This document shows positions 18,418 to 28,354 of a stretch of 64,000 nucleotides of DNA, in pieces (position 1 is the first letter of the stretch; every line of letters begins with the position of its first letter). The stretch spans positions 62,001 to 126,000 of the forward strand of contig NZ_LFRI01000341.1 of the NCBI RefSeq assembly GCF_001447195.1, written 5' to 3'. Made by a program: the position numbers and the translations under genes. The notes below the pieces were generated by a model. It was not told where the DNA came from, searched no databases, and saw nothing but the letters and a program-made list of their open reading frames with translations. The DNA comes from Aquabacterium parvum (GTDB lineage: Bacteria > Pseudomonadota > Gammaproteobacteria > Burkholderiales > Burkholderiaceae_C).

Positions 18418-19806
18418 TCAGTGTGCGGACGCGCCCACGTGGGCGTCGGGCTTGACCGCCAGGATGGCAGCCATGAAGTGCGCCTGGATGCGCTCCAGCG
18501 CGGCGGGCGTCTGGCCCTCGAAGCGCAGCACCAGCACCGGTGTGGTGTTGGAGGCGCGCACCAAACCAAAACCGTCTTCGTAGTCAGCACGAAGGCCGTC
18601 GATTGTCGTGAGCTCGGCGCCTTCGAATTTGGCGGTCTGGCGCAGCTTTTCGATGACAGCGTGGTGCTCGCCTTCGGCACAGGGAACGTTGAGCTCCGGC
18701 GTGCTGTGGCTGGTGGGCAGCGCGTTGAGCACGGCGCTGGGGTCTGGCACCTTCGAGAGGATTTCGAGCAGGCGTGCGGCCGTGTAGGTCGCGTCATCGA
18801 AGCCGTACCAGCGCTCGGCAAAGAAGATGTGGCCGCTCATCTCGCCCGCAAACGGCGCACCCGTTTCCTTGAGTTTGGCCTTCACGAGCGAATGGCCCGT
18901 CTTGTACATCAGGGGCTCGCCACCGGCGGCACGGATGGCCACGGCCAGTTGCTGACTGCACTTGACGTCGAAGATGATCTTGCCGCCAGGCACGCGGCTG
19001 AGCACGTCGCGCGCGAACAGCATGATCTGGCGGTCGGGGAAGATGTTGTTGCCTTCCTTGGTGACCACGCCCAGGCGGTCACCGTCGCCATCGAAGGCCA
19101 GGCCCAGGTCGGCGCCCTGCTCTTTCACAGCCTTGATGAGGTCCTGCAGGTTCTCGGGCTTGGAGGGATCGGGGTGGTGATTGGGGAAGTCGCCATCGAC
19201 CTCGGAGTACAGCTCGGTGACCTCGCAACCCAGTGCGCGCAGGATGCCCGGCGCCGAAGCACCCGGGATGCCGTTGCCGGAATCGACCACGATCTTGAGC
19301 GGACGCGCCAGCTTGGCATCGCCCACGATGCGCTGCGTGTACTCGCCCAGCACATCAAGGGTGCTCAGGCTGCCCTGGCCTTGTGCATAGTCTTCGGCCT
19401 CGATGCGTTGGCGCAAGCCCTGGATGTCGTCGCCATAGATGGCGCGGCCAGCCAGCACCATCTTGAAGCCGTTGTAGTCCTTGGGGTTGTGGCTACCCGT
19501 GACCTGGATGCCGCTGTGGCAACCCTGGTCAGCGCGCGTGGCGGCCACGTAGTACAGCATGGGCGTGGTGACGGCGCCCAGGTCGATGACGTTGATGCCG
19601 GTGCTGCGCAGTCCCTTGATGAGCGCGCCACTGAGCGAAGGGCCGGAGAGCCTGCCATCGCGGCCGATGGCCACGGCCTTTTCGCCGAGCTTGAGCGCCT
19701 CGGTGCCAAAGGCACGGCCCAGGTGTTCGGCCACGGCTTCGTTCAAGGTCTGCCCGACGATGCCTCGGATGTCATAGGCCTTGAAGATGGAAGCGGCGAC
19801 TTGCAT
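18418..19806 (-). CDS. algC: Phosphomannomutase/phosphoglucomutase
   Basis: A 462-residue alpha-D-phosphohexomutase of the AlgC/PMM-PGM type, interconverting hexose 1- and 6-phosphates for LPS and exopolysaccharide sugar nucleotides. The phosphoserine loop TGSHNP has Ser about 105, the metal loop DGDGDR is at 239-244, the sugar-binding loop is GEMSGH, and the phosphate loop RASNTTPVLVLRFE is near the end. The frame is open further upstream, but MQVAASIFKAYDIRG is the conserved start. It precedes waaA by 20 bp. algC is used by similarity; manB or pgm would be equally acceptable names. Confidence 0.9.
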   Translation of the reverse strand: MQVAASIFKAYDIRGIVGQTLNEAVAEHLGRAFGTEALKLGEKAVAIGRDGRLSGPSLSGALIKGLRSTGINVIDLGAVTTPMLYYVAATRADQGCHSGIQVTGSHNPKDYNGFKMVLAGRAIYGDDIQGLRQRIEAEDYAQGQGSLSTLDVLGEYTQRIVGDAKLARPLKIVVDSGNGIPGASAPGILRALGCEVTELYSEVDGDFPNHHPDPSKPENLQDLIKAVKEQGADLGLAFDGDGDRLGVVTKEGNNIFPDRQIMLFARDVLSRVPGGKIIFDVKCSQQLAVAIRAAGGEPLMYKTGHSLVKAKLKETGAPFAGEMSGHIFFAERWYGFDDATYTAARLLEILSKVPDPSAVLNALPTSHSTPELNVPCAEGEHHAVIEKLRQTAKFEGAELTTIDGLRADYEDGFGLVRASNTTPVLVLRFEGQTPAALERIQAHFMAAILAVKPDAHVGASAH

Positions 19807-20000
19807 GGTGATCCTTTTTATCTGGATGAGGTGTGACTGGCTTCGAGCGGCATCGTGTGGCGCCCCTCCCGTTGCCGGCATTGTAGGGAGCAAGACGGGG
19901 GCCACCTGCGCTGGACGCCCCGAGGATGCAGGGGGCGTGTGACAGTTGGCCCGGATGGCCAGGCAAGCCAAGGAGCCCCACAGCCTGAGCCTCAAAGCAA

Positions 20001-20030
20001 AAAGCCCTGATGGAGAACCATCAGGGCTTT
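20001..20030 (-). terminator. Terminator of the tRNA array
   Basis: A perfect 13-bp stem (AAAGCCCTGATGG / CCATCAGGGCTTT, AGAA loop) downstream of the last tRNA-Asp on the minus strand, ending in a T-run. It closes the six-tRNA transcript. Confidence 0.85.
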
Positions 20031-20036
20031 GCATTT

Positions 20037-20113
20037 TGGCGGAGTGGACGGGACTCGAACCCGCGACCCCCGGCGTGACAGGCCGGTATTCTAACCGACT
20101 GAACTACCACTCC
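20037..20113 (-). tRNA. tRNA-Asp (GTC), copy 1
   Basis: A 77-nt cloverleaf on the minus strand starting GGAGTGGTAGTTCAGTCGG. It has anticodon loop CTGTCAC (GTC), GGTTCGAGTCC T-arm, discriminator G and encoded CCA. It is near identical to E. coli tRNA-Asp, last in the array and followed by a terminator. Confidence 0.96.
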
Positions 20114-20165
20114 GCGTCGGTGACGACTTCGACTGATTGCTCAGTCCAAGCGCCGTCAAAACTTG

Positions 20166-20241
20166 TGGCGTCCCCTAGGGGATTCGAACCCCTGTAGCCA
20201 CCGTGAAAGGGTGGTGTCCTAGGCCTCTAGACGAAGGGGAC
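20166..20241 (-). tRNA. tRNA-Glu (TTC), copy 1
   Basis: A 76-nt cloverleaf on the minus strand starting GTCCCCTTCGTCTAGAGGCC. It has anticodon TTC (CCTTTCACG loop context), GGTTCGAATCC T-arm, discriminator G and encoded CCA. The cognate synthetase gene gltX is just upstream of the array. Confidence 0.96.
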
Positions 20242-20301
20242 TCCGTCAAATCGAATTGTCGTGAAACGAAGCGACCCCGATACCGGCGACGCCTGGTTGG
20301 A

Positions 20302-20377
<76 letters not shown>

Positions 20378-20462
20378 TTGTGTCACCACACAGGGCGCCG
20401 CGCTGGCACCGAGACTGACTCGTTTCGACGTTGCTGTGTCACCAGCAACGCCATCAAATACT

Positions 20463-20539
20463 TGGCGGAGTGGACGGGACTCGAACCCGCGACCCCCGGC
20501 GTGACAGGCCGGTATTCTAACCGACTGAACTACCACTCC
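20463..20539 (-). tRNA. tRNA-Asp (GTC), copy 2
   Basis: The same 77-nt sequence as the first tRNA-Asp, 426 bp away, with encoded CCA. It belongs to the upstream unit of the tandem duplication. Confidence 0.96.
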
Positions 20540-20588
20540 GCGTCGGTGACGACTTCGATTGATTGCTCAATCCAAGCGCCGTCAAACT

Positions 20589-20664
20589 TGGCGTCCCCTA
20601 GGGGATTCGAACCCCTGTAGCCACCGTGAAAGGGTGGTGTCCTAGGCCTCTAGACGAAGGGGAC
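20589..20664 (-). tRNA. tRNA-Glu (TTC), copy 2
   Basis: The same 76-nt tRNA-Glu sequence as copy 1, in the upstream repeat unit, with encoded CCA and anticodon TTC. Confidence 0.96.
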
Positions 20665-20741
20665 TTTGATCCTTCACCAACCTGACAGACGCTGTGCTTG
20701 GCCCAAGTGCAACCTGGTCACCGAACAACCCGAAGGTTGAT

Positions 20742-20817
<76 letters not shown>

Positions 20818-20861
20818 GTCAGATGGCGTCTTGCGTTGCCTTCTTTCGGCTTTGCCCGGCT

Positions 20862-20880
20862 GCTTTGTTTCAAACAAAGC
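20862..20880. repeat. Perfect inverted repeat in the tRNA leader
   Basis: A 9-bp perfect inverted repeat (GCTTTGTTT / AAACAAAGC) around a single base, lying between the putative tRNA promoter and the first tRNA. No T-run follows, so it is more likely an RNA-processing or structural element, or the end of gltX mRNA, than a classical terminator. Confidence 0.5.
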
Positions 20881-20901
20881 GTCGTATCAAGCGAGACCGC
20901 G

Positions 20902-20931
20902 AGTATATACCGGTTTTTGCGCTCAGCACAA
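20902..20931 (-). promoter_or_regulatory. Putative sigma-70 promoter of the tRNA array
   Basis: On the minus strand TTGTGC (20926-20931), an 18-bp spacer and TATACT (20902-20907), in the short gap after the gltX stop (20944) and before tRNA-Ala. The -10 hexamer is near consensus. This suggests the tRNAs can be made independently of gltX. Confidence 0.55.
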
Positions 20932-20943
20932 GTAGCGGGCACC

Positions 20944-22410
20944 TCAACGCAGTCGTTGCAGAACTGCGTCACGCTCGAACAACGCCAGCACAGCATCGAC
21001 CGAAGGCGTCTGCGAACGACCGCACACCAGCAGGCGCACCGGGATGGCCAATTGCGGCATCTTCAGGCCGAACTCGGCGAGCGTGTCCTTCATGGCTTGC
21101 GCGATGGCCGCGGGCTCCCAGGCGCAGGTGGCCAAGCGGGCGGCCAGGCCGGCGACAGCGGGCTTGACGGCATCGGTCAGCTTCTCGGCCAGCTCTGGTG
21201 CGGGCGGGGTGACGTCGGCCACGTACATGCTCAGCCAGTCGGCGAGCTCCACGGTCGTGGCGCAGCGGTCCTTGAACAGGGCGCAAATGGCGGCCAGGCG
21301 GCTGTCATCACCCTGTCCGCCCTGCCCTTCGGCCAAGGCAGCCGGCAGGCTCACGCCACGTCGAGCGAACTGCTCGCGCACCAGGCCAGCCAGCATCGCG
21401 TCGTCGGCGGTCTTCATGTGCTGCTGGGCCACCCAGCGCAGCTTGGCTTCGTCGAACTGGCTGGCGCTGCGGCCCAGGTGGTCGAGGTTGAACCACTCGA
21501 TGAACTGGGCGCGCGAGAAGATCTCGTCGTCACCGTGGCTCCAGCCCAGGCGGGCCAGGTAGTTGACGATGGCGTCGGCCAGGAAGCCTTCGTCGCGGTA
21601 CTGCGTGACGGCCTTGGCGCCGTGGCGCTTGGACATCTTGGAGACGTGCTTTTCGCCGTGCTCGTCCACCGTTTCGGTCATCACGGTGGGCAGGTGGGCG
21701 TAGACGGGCGGCTCTTGCCCCAATGCGCGCAGGATGTTGATCTGGCGCGGGGTGTTGTTGACGTGGTCGTCACCGCGGATGACGTGGGTGATGCCCATGT
21801 CCATGTCGTCGACCACGACGCAGAAGTTGTAGGTGGGCGTGCCGACGATGCTGTCGCTGCCCTCGGGCGCCGGGCGCGCGATCACCAGGTCATCGAGCTC
21901 GTCGTTGCTGATCTCGATGCGGCCCTTGACCTTGTCCTCCCACACGACGCTGCCGCCTTGCGGGTTCTTGAAGCGCAGCACGGGTTTGACGCCTGCTGGC
22001 ACGGGTGGCAGGGTCTTGCCGGGCTCGGGGCGCCAGGTGCCGTCGTAGCGGGGCTTTTCCTTGTTGGCCATCTGCTTTTCACGCAGGGCATCGAGTTCGG
22101 CCGAGCTCATGTAGCAGGGGTAGATCAGGCCCTTGTCGAACATCTGCTGCACGACCTCTTTGTAGCGGTCCATGCGCTGCATCTGGTAGAACGGGCCTTC
22201 GTCGTGGTTCAGGCCCAGCCACTGCATGCCTTCGAGGATGACGTCGACGGCGGCTTGCGAGGAACGCTCCTCGTCGGTGTCTTCGATGCGCAGGATGAAG
22301 ACGCCCTTGTTGGCGCGCGCGAAGGCCCAGGGATAGAGGGCCGAGCGGATGTTGCCCAGGTGGATGAAGCCGGTGGGCGACGGGGCAAAGCGGGTGCGGA
22401 CTTGGGACAT
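20944..22410 (-). CDS. gltX: Glutamyl-tRNA synthetase
   Basis: A 488-residue class I synthetase that charges tRNA-Glu. The HIGH-type motif appears as [11 protein letters not shown] (about 14-24) and the KMSKS-type loop as KMSKRHG (about 256-262). The C-terminal helical anticodon-binding region is complete. The length is usual for bacterial GltX. The tRNA array containing two tRNA-Glu genes begins about 125 bp downstream. metZ ends 29 bp upstream, so cotranscription from the biosynthetic run is possible. Confidence 0.97.
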   Translation of the reverse strand: MSQVRTRFAPSPTGFIHLGNIRSALYPWAFARANKGVFILRIEDTDEERSSQAAVDVILEGMQWLGLNHDEGPFYQMQRMDRYKEVVQQMFDKGLIYPCYMSSAELDALREKQMANKEKPRYDGTWRPEPGKTLPPVPAGVKPVLRFKNPQGGSVVWEDKVKGRIEISNDELDDLVIARPAPEGSDSIVGTPTYNFCVVVDDMDMGITHVIRGDDHVNNTPRQINILRALGQEPPVYAHLPTVMTETVDEHGEKHVSKMSKRHGAKAVTQYRDEGFLADAIVNYLARLGWSHGDDEIFSRAQFIEWFNLDHLGRSASQFDEAKLRWVAQQHMKTADDAMLAGLVREQFARRGVSLPAALAEGQGGQGDDSRLAAICALFKDRCATTVELADWLSMYVADVTPPAPELAEKLTDAVKPAVAGLAARLATCAWEPAAIAQAMKDTLAEFGLKMPQLAIPVRLLVCGRSQTPSVDAVLALFERDAVLQRLR

Positions 22411-22439
22411 GTGGGGATCAGGTGATCTTCAGGCGCCGT

Positions 22440-23738
22440 TCAGGCGTTCAGGGTGTCGAGGCCACGGGCCAGATCGGCCTTGAGGTCATCGATGTGCTCC
22501 AGGCCCACGGCCACGCGGATCATGCCCTGCGTGATGCCGGCGGCCAGGCGCTGGTCTTCGGTGAGGCGACCGTGCGAGGTGCTCGACGGGTGAGTGATGA
22601 GGGTCTTGGTGTCGCCCAGGTTCGAGGTGATGGAGCACAGCCGGGTGTGGTCGATCACGTGGAAGGCGGCCTGGCGCAGGCGCTTGGCGTCATCGCTCAG
22701 CACCGCGGGCGCCGGCACGGTGATGGCGCCCTGCGCGGGCTTGGTGGTGAACGACACCACCGCGCCACCGCAACCGTTTTGCTGCTTCATGGCCAGCGCA
22801 TGTTGCGGGTGGCTGGGCAGGCCGGGGTAGTAGACCTGGTCGACCTGCGGCTGCTGCTCCAGCCATTGCGCCAGCTTCAAGGCATTGGCGCTTTGCGCGG
22901 CCATGCGGATGGACAGCGTCTCCAGGCCCTTGAGCACGACCCAGGCATTGAATGGCGCCAGCGTCATGCCTGCGCCGCGCAAGGTGCTCATCAGCGGGCC
23001 ATTGATGATGGCGTCGGGGCCGCAGACGGCACCGGCGAGCACGCGGCCCTGGCCATCGAGGTACTTGGTGCCGGAGTGGATGACGAGGTCGGCACCCAGG
23101 TCGACGGGCTTTTGCAGCGCGGGTGTGCAAAAGCAGTTGTCCACGGCCAGCAAGGCGCCTGCGGCGTGCGCGATCTCGGCCAGGGCGGCGATGTCACAGA
23201 CCTCGGTCAACGGGTTGCTGGGTGTCTCGGCGAACAGCAGCTTGGTGTTGGGTCGCATGGCAGCGCGCCAGGCCTGCACATCGGTCTGGGACACGAAGGT
23301 GGTCTCGATGCCGAACTTGCCGAACTGGGTCTGCAGCAAGGTGATGGTCGAGCCGAACACGCTTTGCGAGCACACGATGTGGTCGCCCGACTTGAGCAGG
23401 CCCATGACCAGCAGCAGGATGGCGCTCATGCCGCTGGACGTGGCGATGGCCGCCTCGGTGCCTTCGAGCGCAGCCAGGCGGCGCTCGAACATCATCGTGG
23501 TGGGGTTGGTGAAGCGCGTGTAGACGAACGCTTCTTCTTCGTTGGCGAAGCGCGCAGCGGCCGTGGCGGCGTCGGGGTGGTTGAAGCTGCTGGTCAAAAA
23601 CAGCGCTTCGGAGTTCTCACCCCATTGCGTGGGCGGCAAGCCCTCGCGCACGGACAGCGTCTCGATGCGGGCATCGGGCGGCAGGTCCTTGCGGGGCAGG
23701 CGCTTCTTGTCGTCGGTCTGGTTATCGGACTTGGCCAT
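22440..23738 (-). CDS. metZ: O-succinylhomoserine sulfhydrylase
   Basis: A 432-residue PLP enzyme of the Cys/Met metabolism family, converting O-succinylhomoserine and sulfide to homocysteine. The PLP-binding lysine lies in HSGTKYLDGQG (Lys about 225), preceded by VDNCFCTP; EETPSNP-type and TSSGMSA segments are present. The start at 23738 has a strong AGAGGAGG site; the frame is open 16 codons further but without conservation. In betaproteobacteria metZ typically follows purF, as here (57 bp). A family member such as cystathionine gamma-synthase would be the alternative. Confidence 0.92.
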   Translation of the reverse strand: MAKSDNQTDDKKRLPRKDLPPDARIETLSVREGLPPTQWGENSEALFLTSSFNHPDAATAAARFANEEEAFVYTRFTNPTTMMFERRLAALEGTEAAIATSSGMSAILLLVMGLLKSGDHIVCSQSVFGSTITLLQTQFGKFGIETTFVSQTDVQAWRAAMRPNTKLLFAETPSNPLTEVCDIAALAEIAHAAGALLAVDNCFCTPALQKPVDLGADLVIHSGTKYLDGQGRVLAGAVCGPDAIINGPLMSTLRGAGMTLAPFNAWVVLKGLETLSIRMAAQSANALKLAQWLEQQPQVDQVYYPGLPSHPQHALAMKQQNGCGGAVVSFTTKPAQGAITVPAPAVLSDDAKRLRQAAFHVIDHTRLCSITSNLGDTKTLITHPSSTSHGRLTEDQRLAAGITQGMIRVAVGLEHIDDLKADLARGLDTLNA

Positions 23739-23795
23739 GCGGCCTCCTCTGAGCCCGGCCTGCGCGCAAGCCAGGGCTCTGATCAAGGTTCTGCC

Positions 23796-25325
23796 TCACT
23801 CGTCGCTGTGGCTTTGCAGGGCCAGGCGTGAGTTGATGGCTTCTTCTTCGCCCTTTTGCGTCAGGCGTTGCGACTGGATGGCGGCGAAGTCCTCGGCGCT
23901 GACGTCACCCGTGATGTAGGTGCCGTCAAAGCAGGAGGCCTCGAAGCCCTGGATCTTGGGGTTCAGGCGGCCAACCACCTTCTTCATGGCGTCAACATCC
24001 TGATAGATCAGGGCATCGCAGCCGATGATCTGACGCACCTCTTCGAGCGAGCGGCCATGGGCCACGAGTTCGCTCTTGGTGGGCATGTCGATGCCGTAGA
24101 CATTGGGGAAGCGCACCGGCGGCGCGGCCGAAGCCAGGTAGACCTTGTTGGCGCCGGCCTCGCGGGCCATCTGCACGATTTCCTTGGAGGTGGTGCCGCG
24201 CACGATGGAGTCATCGACCAGCAGCACGTTGCGGCCCTTGAACTCCAGGCCGATGGCGTTGAGCTTCTGGCGCACGGACTTCTTGCGCGCGCCCTGCCCC
24301 GGCATGATGAAGGTGCGGCCCACGTAGCGGTTCTTGACGAAGCCTTCGCGGTAGGGCTTGCCGAGCTTCTGGGCCAGCTGCATGGCCGAGGGGCGGCTCG
24401 ATTCGGGAATGGGGATGACCACGTCGATCTCGGACGGGGGCATGGTCGAGATGACGCGCTGGGCCAGGGTCTCACCCATGTTCAGGCGAGCCTGGTAGAC
24501 CGATACGCCGTCGATGGTGGAGTCGGGGCGAGCCAGGTAGACGTACTCGAACATGCAGGGGTTGAGCACGGCCTTCTCGGCACATTGCTCCGCGTGCACC
24601 ACGCCGTCGAGGTCGATGAACAGGGCTTCGCCAGGGGCGACGTCGCGAACGAACTTGTGGCTGGTGCCTTCCAGCGCCACCGACTCGCTGGCGACCATGA
24701 CCTCGCGGCCCTCGGGCAGGTCGGCCTCACCGTAGCACATCGGACGGATGCCGAAGGGGTCGCGGAAGGCCACCAGGCCATAGCCTGCGATCAGGCAGAT
24801 CACGGCATAGGAGCCCTTGATGCGCTTGTTGACAGCTCGCACGGCCTTGAAAACGGCAGCCGGGGTCAGCGGCAGGTCGCGGCCCGCCAGCTCCAGCTCA
24901 TGCGCGAACACATTGAGCAGCACCTCGGTGTCACTGTCCGTGTTGAGGTGGCGGCGGTCGATGTCGAACAGCTCTTTGCGCAGATCGTGTGCGTTGGTCA
25001 GGTTGCCGTTGTGCACCAGCACCAGGCCGAAAGGCGCGTTGACGTAGAAGGGCTGGGCCTCTTCTTCGTTGAAGGCGTTGCCGGCGGTCGGGTAACGCAC
25101 CTGGCCCAGGCCCACGGTGCCCGGCAGCGCACGCATGTTGCGGGTGCGGAAGACGTCCTTGACCATGCCGCGCGCCTTGTGCATGAAGAACTTGCGGCCG
25201 TGCGCGTCGGGGCCGGCGGTCACGATGCCGGCGGCGTCCTGGCCACGGTGCTGCAGCAGCAGCAGCGCGTCATAGATCAGCTGGTTGACGGGCGTCTTCG
25301 AAATCACACCCACGATGCCGCACAT
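23796..25325 (-). CDS. purF: Amidophosphoribosyltransferase
   Basis: A 509-residue enzyme for the first committed step of purine synthesis (PRPP + glutamine to phosphoribosylamine). The N-terminal nucleophile Cys2 (MCGIVGVIS) starts the Ntn glutaminase domain. The phosphoribosyltransferase domain has the PRPP loop [14 protein letters not shown] about residues 360-375. The length matches E. coli PurF. It sits between cvpA (64 bp upstream) and metZ, the conserved cvpA-purF order. Confidence 0.97.
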   Translation of the reverse strand: MCGIVGVISKTPVNQLIYDALLLLQHRGQDAAGIVTAGPDAHGRKFFMHKARGMVKDVFRTRNMRALPGTVGLGQVRYPTAGNAFNEEEAQPFYVNAPFGLVLVHNGNLTNAHDLRKELFDIDRRHLNTDSDTEVLLNVFAHELELAGRDLPLTPAAVFKAVRAVNKRIKGSYAVICLIAGYGLVAFRDPFGIRPMCYGEADLPEGREVMVASESVALEGTSHKFVRDVAPGEALFIDLDGVVHAEQCAEKAVLNPCMFEYVYLARPDSTIDGVSVYQARLNMGETLAQRVISTMPPSEIDVVIPIPESSRPSAMQLAQKLGKPYREGFVKNRYVGRTFIMPGQGARKKSVRQKLNAIGLEFKGRNVLLVDDSIVRGTTSKEIVQMAREAGANKVYLASAAPPVRFPNVYGIDMPTKSELVAHGRSLEEVRQIIGCDALIYQDVDAMKKVVGRLNPKIQGFEASCFDGTYITGDVSAEDFAAIQSQRLTQKGEEEAINSRLALQSHSDE

Positions 25326-25389
25326 GGTTCACCTCACACCGGACCTGAATCCGGAAAATCAAATGTCAAAAAAACTCAGTCCGCCGCCA

Positions 25390-25935
25390 TCAAGGCATCG
25401 AGGGCGCCGGCAGGAATTGGACCACCTCGGGAGGCAGGATGGGGCGAAGCCCCTGCAGAACGGTGCCAAGCCAGGCCACGCCCCGTGAAGCGCGCCACGA
25501 ATCGGCTTGCGCCACCGGCGTCATGCTCACGAGCACGTACACGGCAAGGGCCGCCAGCAGCCCCCTCAGCAGGCCGAAAACAGCCCCCAGCAAACGATCT
25601 GATCCGCCCAGACCCGAAGCCTGGATGAGCTTCGAGATGCCCCAGGACAGCAACGCCCAGGCCAGCCAGGCCCCCACAAACGCCAGGACCATGCCCGACA
25701 GCACGTTGAGCTGGTCGCCCGGTTGGCCCACAGGCACGTGGCGAGCGACATCGGCGCCCAGGAAACGAGCCGCCAACCAGGCCACGACCCAGCCCATGAG
25801 GGCCAGCAACTCGGTCACCAGGCCGCGCCAGGCGCCCAGCACAACCGACCCCAGCAAACCGGCCAGCAGGGCGATGTCCAACCAGGTCCAGGCCGGGCCC
25901 GACGACAAGGTGGTGATGGGGGTGATGCCCTCCAC
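25390..25935 (-). CDS. cvpA: CvpA family membrane protein
   Basis: A 181-residue inner-membrane protein with about four hydrophobic helices (near 18-38, 40-58, 78-100 and 115-140) and the conserved LLGSVVLGAWRGLVTELLALMGW N-terminal region. CvpA is linked to colicin V production and envelope stress tolerance; its biochemical role is unsettled. It lies between the SPOR protein gene and purF, the order conserved from E. coli. Confidence 0.9.
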   Translation of the reverse strand: MEGITPITTLSSGPAWTWLDIALLAGLLGSVVLGAWRGLVTELLALMGWVVAWLAARFLGADVARHVPVGQPGDQLNVLSGMVLAFVGAWLAWALLSWGISKLIQASGLGGSDRLLGAVFGLLRGLLAALAVYVLVSMTPVAQADSWRASRGVAWLGTVLQGLRPILPPEVVQFLPAPSMP

Positions 25936-25957
25936 GGTGCAGCTCGCCTTTCCCGCT

Positions 25958-26806
25958 TCAGAGCGTCAGGACGTTGCCGTTGAGCCCGCCCTTGCGCAGG
26001 GTGGCCAGGGCCTTGTCGGCCTCGGCTTTGTCGGCAAAGGGGCCCAGGCGCACACGGATGCGTTTGCCTTGCGGGGTGTCCACCTGCTGAGCGTAGGTCT
26101 TCAGGCCCATGCGCTCGGCCTTCTGGCGGGCCTCGCGGGCAGCGTTGACGTCGGCAAAGGCTCCGAACTGCACGACATAACGGGCGTCGCTTGCCTTGGG
26201 ATCGGGCTTTTTGTCAGCGGCTTTTTCAGGCGGCTTGACGGCTGTTTTCGCGGGCTTGTCAGGGGCCTTATCCGGCACCTTGGCAGCGGATTTGTCGGCA
26301 GGCTTCGCGGCCGCCTTGTCCGGCTGACGGGGGATTTCAGCCGGTGAGACCTTGGGCGCTGCCTTCGCGCCGTCATCGGTGCGGCCCTCCTCACGCGAAT
26401 CGGGTTGCGCATCCGCCTGAGCCTTGGCGGGCGACTGCGTGTTTGCACCCGACGCACCCGGCGCATCTGACGTGTCGACGGGCGGCGTGATGTTGACCAC
26501 ACGAGCCTCTCGCGGCTGCGCCTGCGCCACCCGGCCACTGGTGGACCGGGCCGATGCCTCGGCATCGGCTGAGGCGTGCGGCCCGGCCTGCACGATGCGG
26601 ACATCGGGCGACATCGGTCTCGGTTGCGTCTCGAACAGCCATGGCAAGCCCAGCACGCCCGCGCCCACCAACACCACCATGCCGATCAGGCGACGGCGCG
26701 CCCGGGTGCGCAGGGCCTCGACGTCCGATGGCGAGGGCGCGCGAGCGGCCGGCGTGGTCCCGCTGGCGGCACGGCGAAATCGCTCGAGGAAGGAAGGCAA
26801 AGGCAT
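25958..26806 (-). CDS. dedD: SPOR domain cell-division protein (DedD-like)
   Basis: A 282-residue inner-membrane protein with a short cytoplasmic start, one membrane segment (about 37-57), a long periplasmic linker and a C-terminal SPOR domain (about 208-282, starting YVVQFGAFADVNAARE). SPOR domains bind denuded peptidoglycan at septa. The linker is low-complexity Lys/Ala/Pro/Asp repeats (about 140-205, units like PADKSAAKVPDK). The gene order folC-dedD-cvpA-purF supports DedD. Confidence 0.88.
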   Translation of the reverse strand: MPLPSFLERFRRAASGTTPAARAPSPSDVEALRTRARRRLIGMVVLVGAGVLGLPWLFETQPRPMSPDVRIVQAGPHASADAEASARSTSGRVAQAQPREARVVNITPPVDTSDAPGASGANTQSPAKAQADAQPDSREEGRTDDGAKAAPKVSPAEIPRQPDKAAAKPADKSAAKVPDKAPDKPAKTAVKPPEKAADKKPDPKASDARYVVQFGAFADVNAAREARQKAERMGLKTYAQQVDTPQGKRIRVRLGPFADKAEADKALATLRKGGLNGNVLTL

Positions 26807-26839
26807 GCGCTAGGACGAGGTGAAAACGACCAAAGGGAC

Positions 26840-28195
26840 TCAGGCGCCAGGCATGTGGGGCGCATTCAAACGTGGCAGACCGGCATCGATGACGCCCCCG
26901 ACCGTGTAGAAAGATCCGAAAACCAAGATTCTATCCGTGGGGTCTGCTGCGGCCAGGGCGGCATGCAGCGCGGCCATGGGGTCGGCGTGTCGGCTGAGGG
27001 TCGCCTTGGGCGCCGTCACCGAGGGGCGCACAGCGGCATCCGCCTCGATGGCTTGCACCAATTGCTCGGCGGTGGCTGCCCGGGCCGTGGGCAGGTCGCA
27101 GCAGTACCAGGCGTCCACCAGGGGGCGCAGCTTGTGCACCATGCCAGCCAGGTCCTTGTCGGCCATGGCACCCCAAACAGCATGCGTGCGCGGAAAGAAC
27201 CCCATCTGGTCGAGGTTGACCGCCAGCTGCGCCGCCGCGTGCGGGTTGTGCGCCACGTCCAGGATCAGCGTGGGCTGACCCGGGATGATCTGGAAGCGCC
27301 CCGGCAGCTCGACGGTGGCCAGGCCCGTGCGCACGGCCTGCGCCGACACCGGCAGCCGGTTGCGGGTGGCCTCCAGCGCAGCGAGCACACCCGAGGCGTT
27401 GAGCAACTGGTTGGCGCCCCGCAGCGATGGGTAGGCCATGCCGTTGAAGCGCTTGTTGCGCCCGCCCCAGGACCACTGCTGGCGATCGCCCGCGTAGTTG
27501 TGGTCGCGTCCGAACAACCACAGGTCGGCGCCCAGGCTTTCGGCGTGCTGCACGACGCTGTTGGGCGCCTGCGGGTCGGACACCACGGCCGGGCGGCCCG
27601 AGCGCATGATGCCGGCCTTCTCTCGGCCGATGCTCTCGCGATCGGGCCCCAGGTAGTCCATGTGGTCCAGGTCGATGCTGGTGATGACGGCGCAATCGGT
27701 GTCAACCACGTTCACGGCATCGAGCCGGCCACCCAGCCCAACTTCCAGGATGACAGCATCCAGCCCAGCCGTGGCCAGCAGGCGCAGGATGGCCAAGGTG
27801 GTGAACTCGAAGTAGGTCAGAGGGATGTCGCCGCGCGCGGCCTCGATGGCCTCGAAATGCGGCAGCAGCTCATCGGCCTTGACCAATTCGCCGTTGACGC
27901 GACAGCGCTCCTCGAAGTGCACCAGGTGCGGCGAGCCGTACACCCCCACACGGAAACCCGACGAGATCAGGATGCGCTCCAGCATGGCGCAGGTCGAGCC
28001 CTTGCCGTTGGTGCCCGCCACGGTGAAGACCACCGGGGCCCCATCAACCGGTTCCTGCCCAAGCGGCGTTCCCAGCGTGACGCTCGCGCGGCGCCAGACC
28101 CCGCCCACGCGCTCCAGGCCCATGTCGATGCCAACGGTGTGCAGGCGTTCGCAATGGGCCAGCCAGTCTTCGAGGGTGCGGGGCTTGGGAGACAT
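26840..28195 (-). CDS. folC: Bifunctional dihydrofolate synthase/folylpolyglutamate synthase
   Basis: A 451-residue Mur-ligase-type enzyme that adds glutamate to dihydropteroate and folates. The ATP-binding loop GTNGKGS is at 61-67; further motifs include EVGLGGRLDAVN, ITSIDLDHMDYLG and the C-terminal DVAHNPHA. The start at 28195 (MSPKPRTLEDW) is preferred over one nine codons upstream. A terminator separates it from accD upstream; dedD follows at 33 bp. It is the first gene of the folC-dedD-cvpA-purF-metZ group. Confidence 0.95.
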   Translation of the reverse strand: MSPKPRTLEDWLAHCERLHTVGIDMGLERVGGVWRRASVTLGTPLGQEPVDGAPVVFTVAGTNGKGSTCAMLERILISSGFRVGVYGSPHLVHFEERCRVNGELVKADELLPHFEAIEAARGDIPLTYFEFTTLAILRLLATAGLDAVILEVGLGGRLDAVNVVDTDCAVITSIDLDHMDYLGPDRESIGREKAGIMRSGRPAVVSDPQAPNSVVQHAESLGADLWLFGRDHNYAGDRQQWSWGGRNKRFNGMAYPSLRGANQLLNASGVLAALEATRNRLPVSAQAVRTGLATVELPGRFQIIPGQPTLILDVAHNPHAAAQLAVNLDQMGFFPRTHAVWGAMADKDLAGMVHKLRPLVDAWYCCDLPTARAATAEQLVQAIEADAAVRPSVTAPKATLSRHADPMAALHAALAAADPTDRILVFGSFYTVGGVIDAGLPRLNAPHMPGA

Positions 28196-28296
28196 GGATG
28201 GGTTCAAAGTGGGGCAGGACAACAGGTGGGGACGCGCCTCGCGTCCTCAAGGTGGGCGACGGGCGACCAGGAGTCACCCATCACCACCGACAAAAC

Positions 28297-28323
28297 GCAA
28301 AACGGGCTGCTCAGCGCAGCCCG
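28297..28323 (-). terminator. Terminator after accD
   Basis: On the minus strand an 8-bp stem CGGGCTGC / GCAGCCCG with a five-base loop is followed by TTTTGCGTTTTG. It lies 31 bp after the accD stop and before folC, splitting the biosynthetic run into two transcripts. Confidence 0.8.
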
Positions 28324-28354
28324 CTCTGAACGCGCCAACAGCGCGAGGAAGGCC

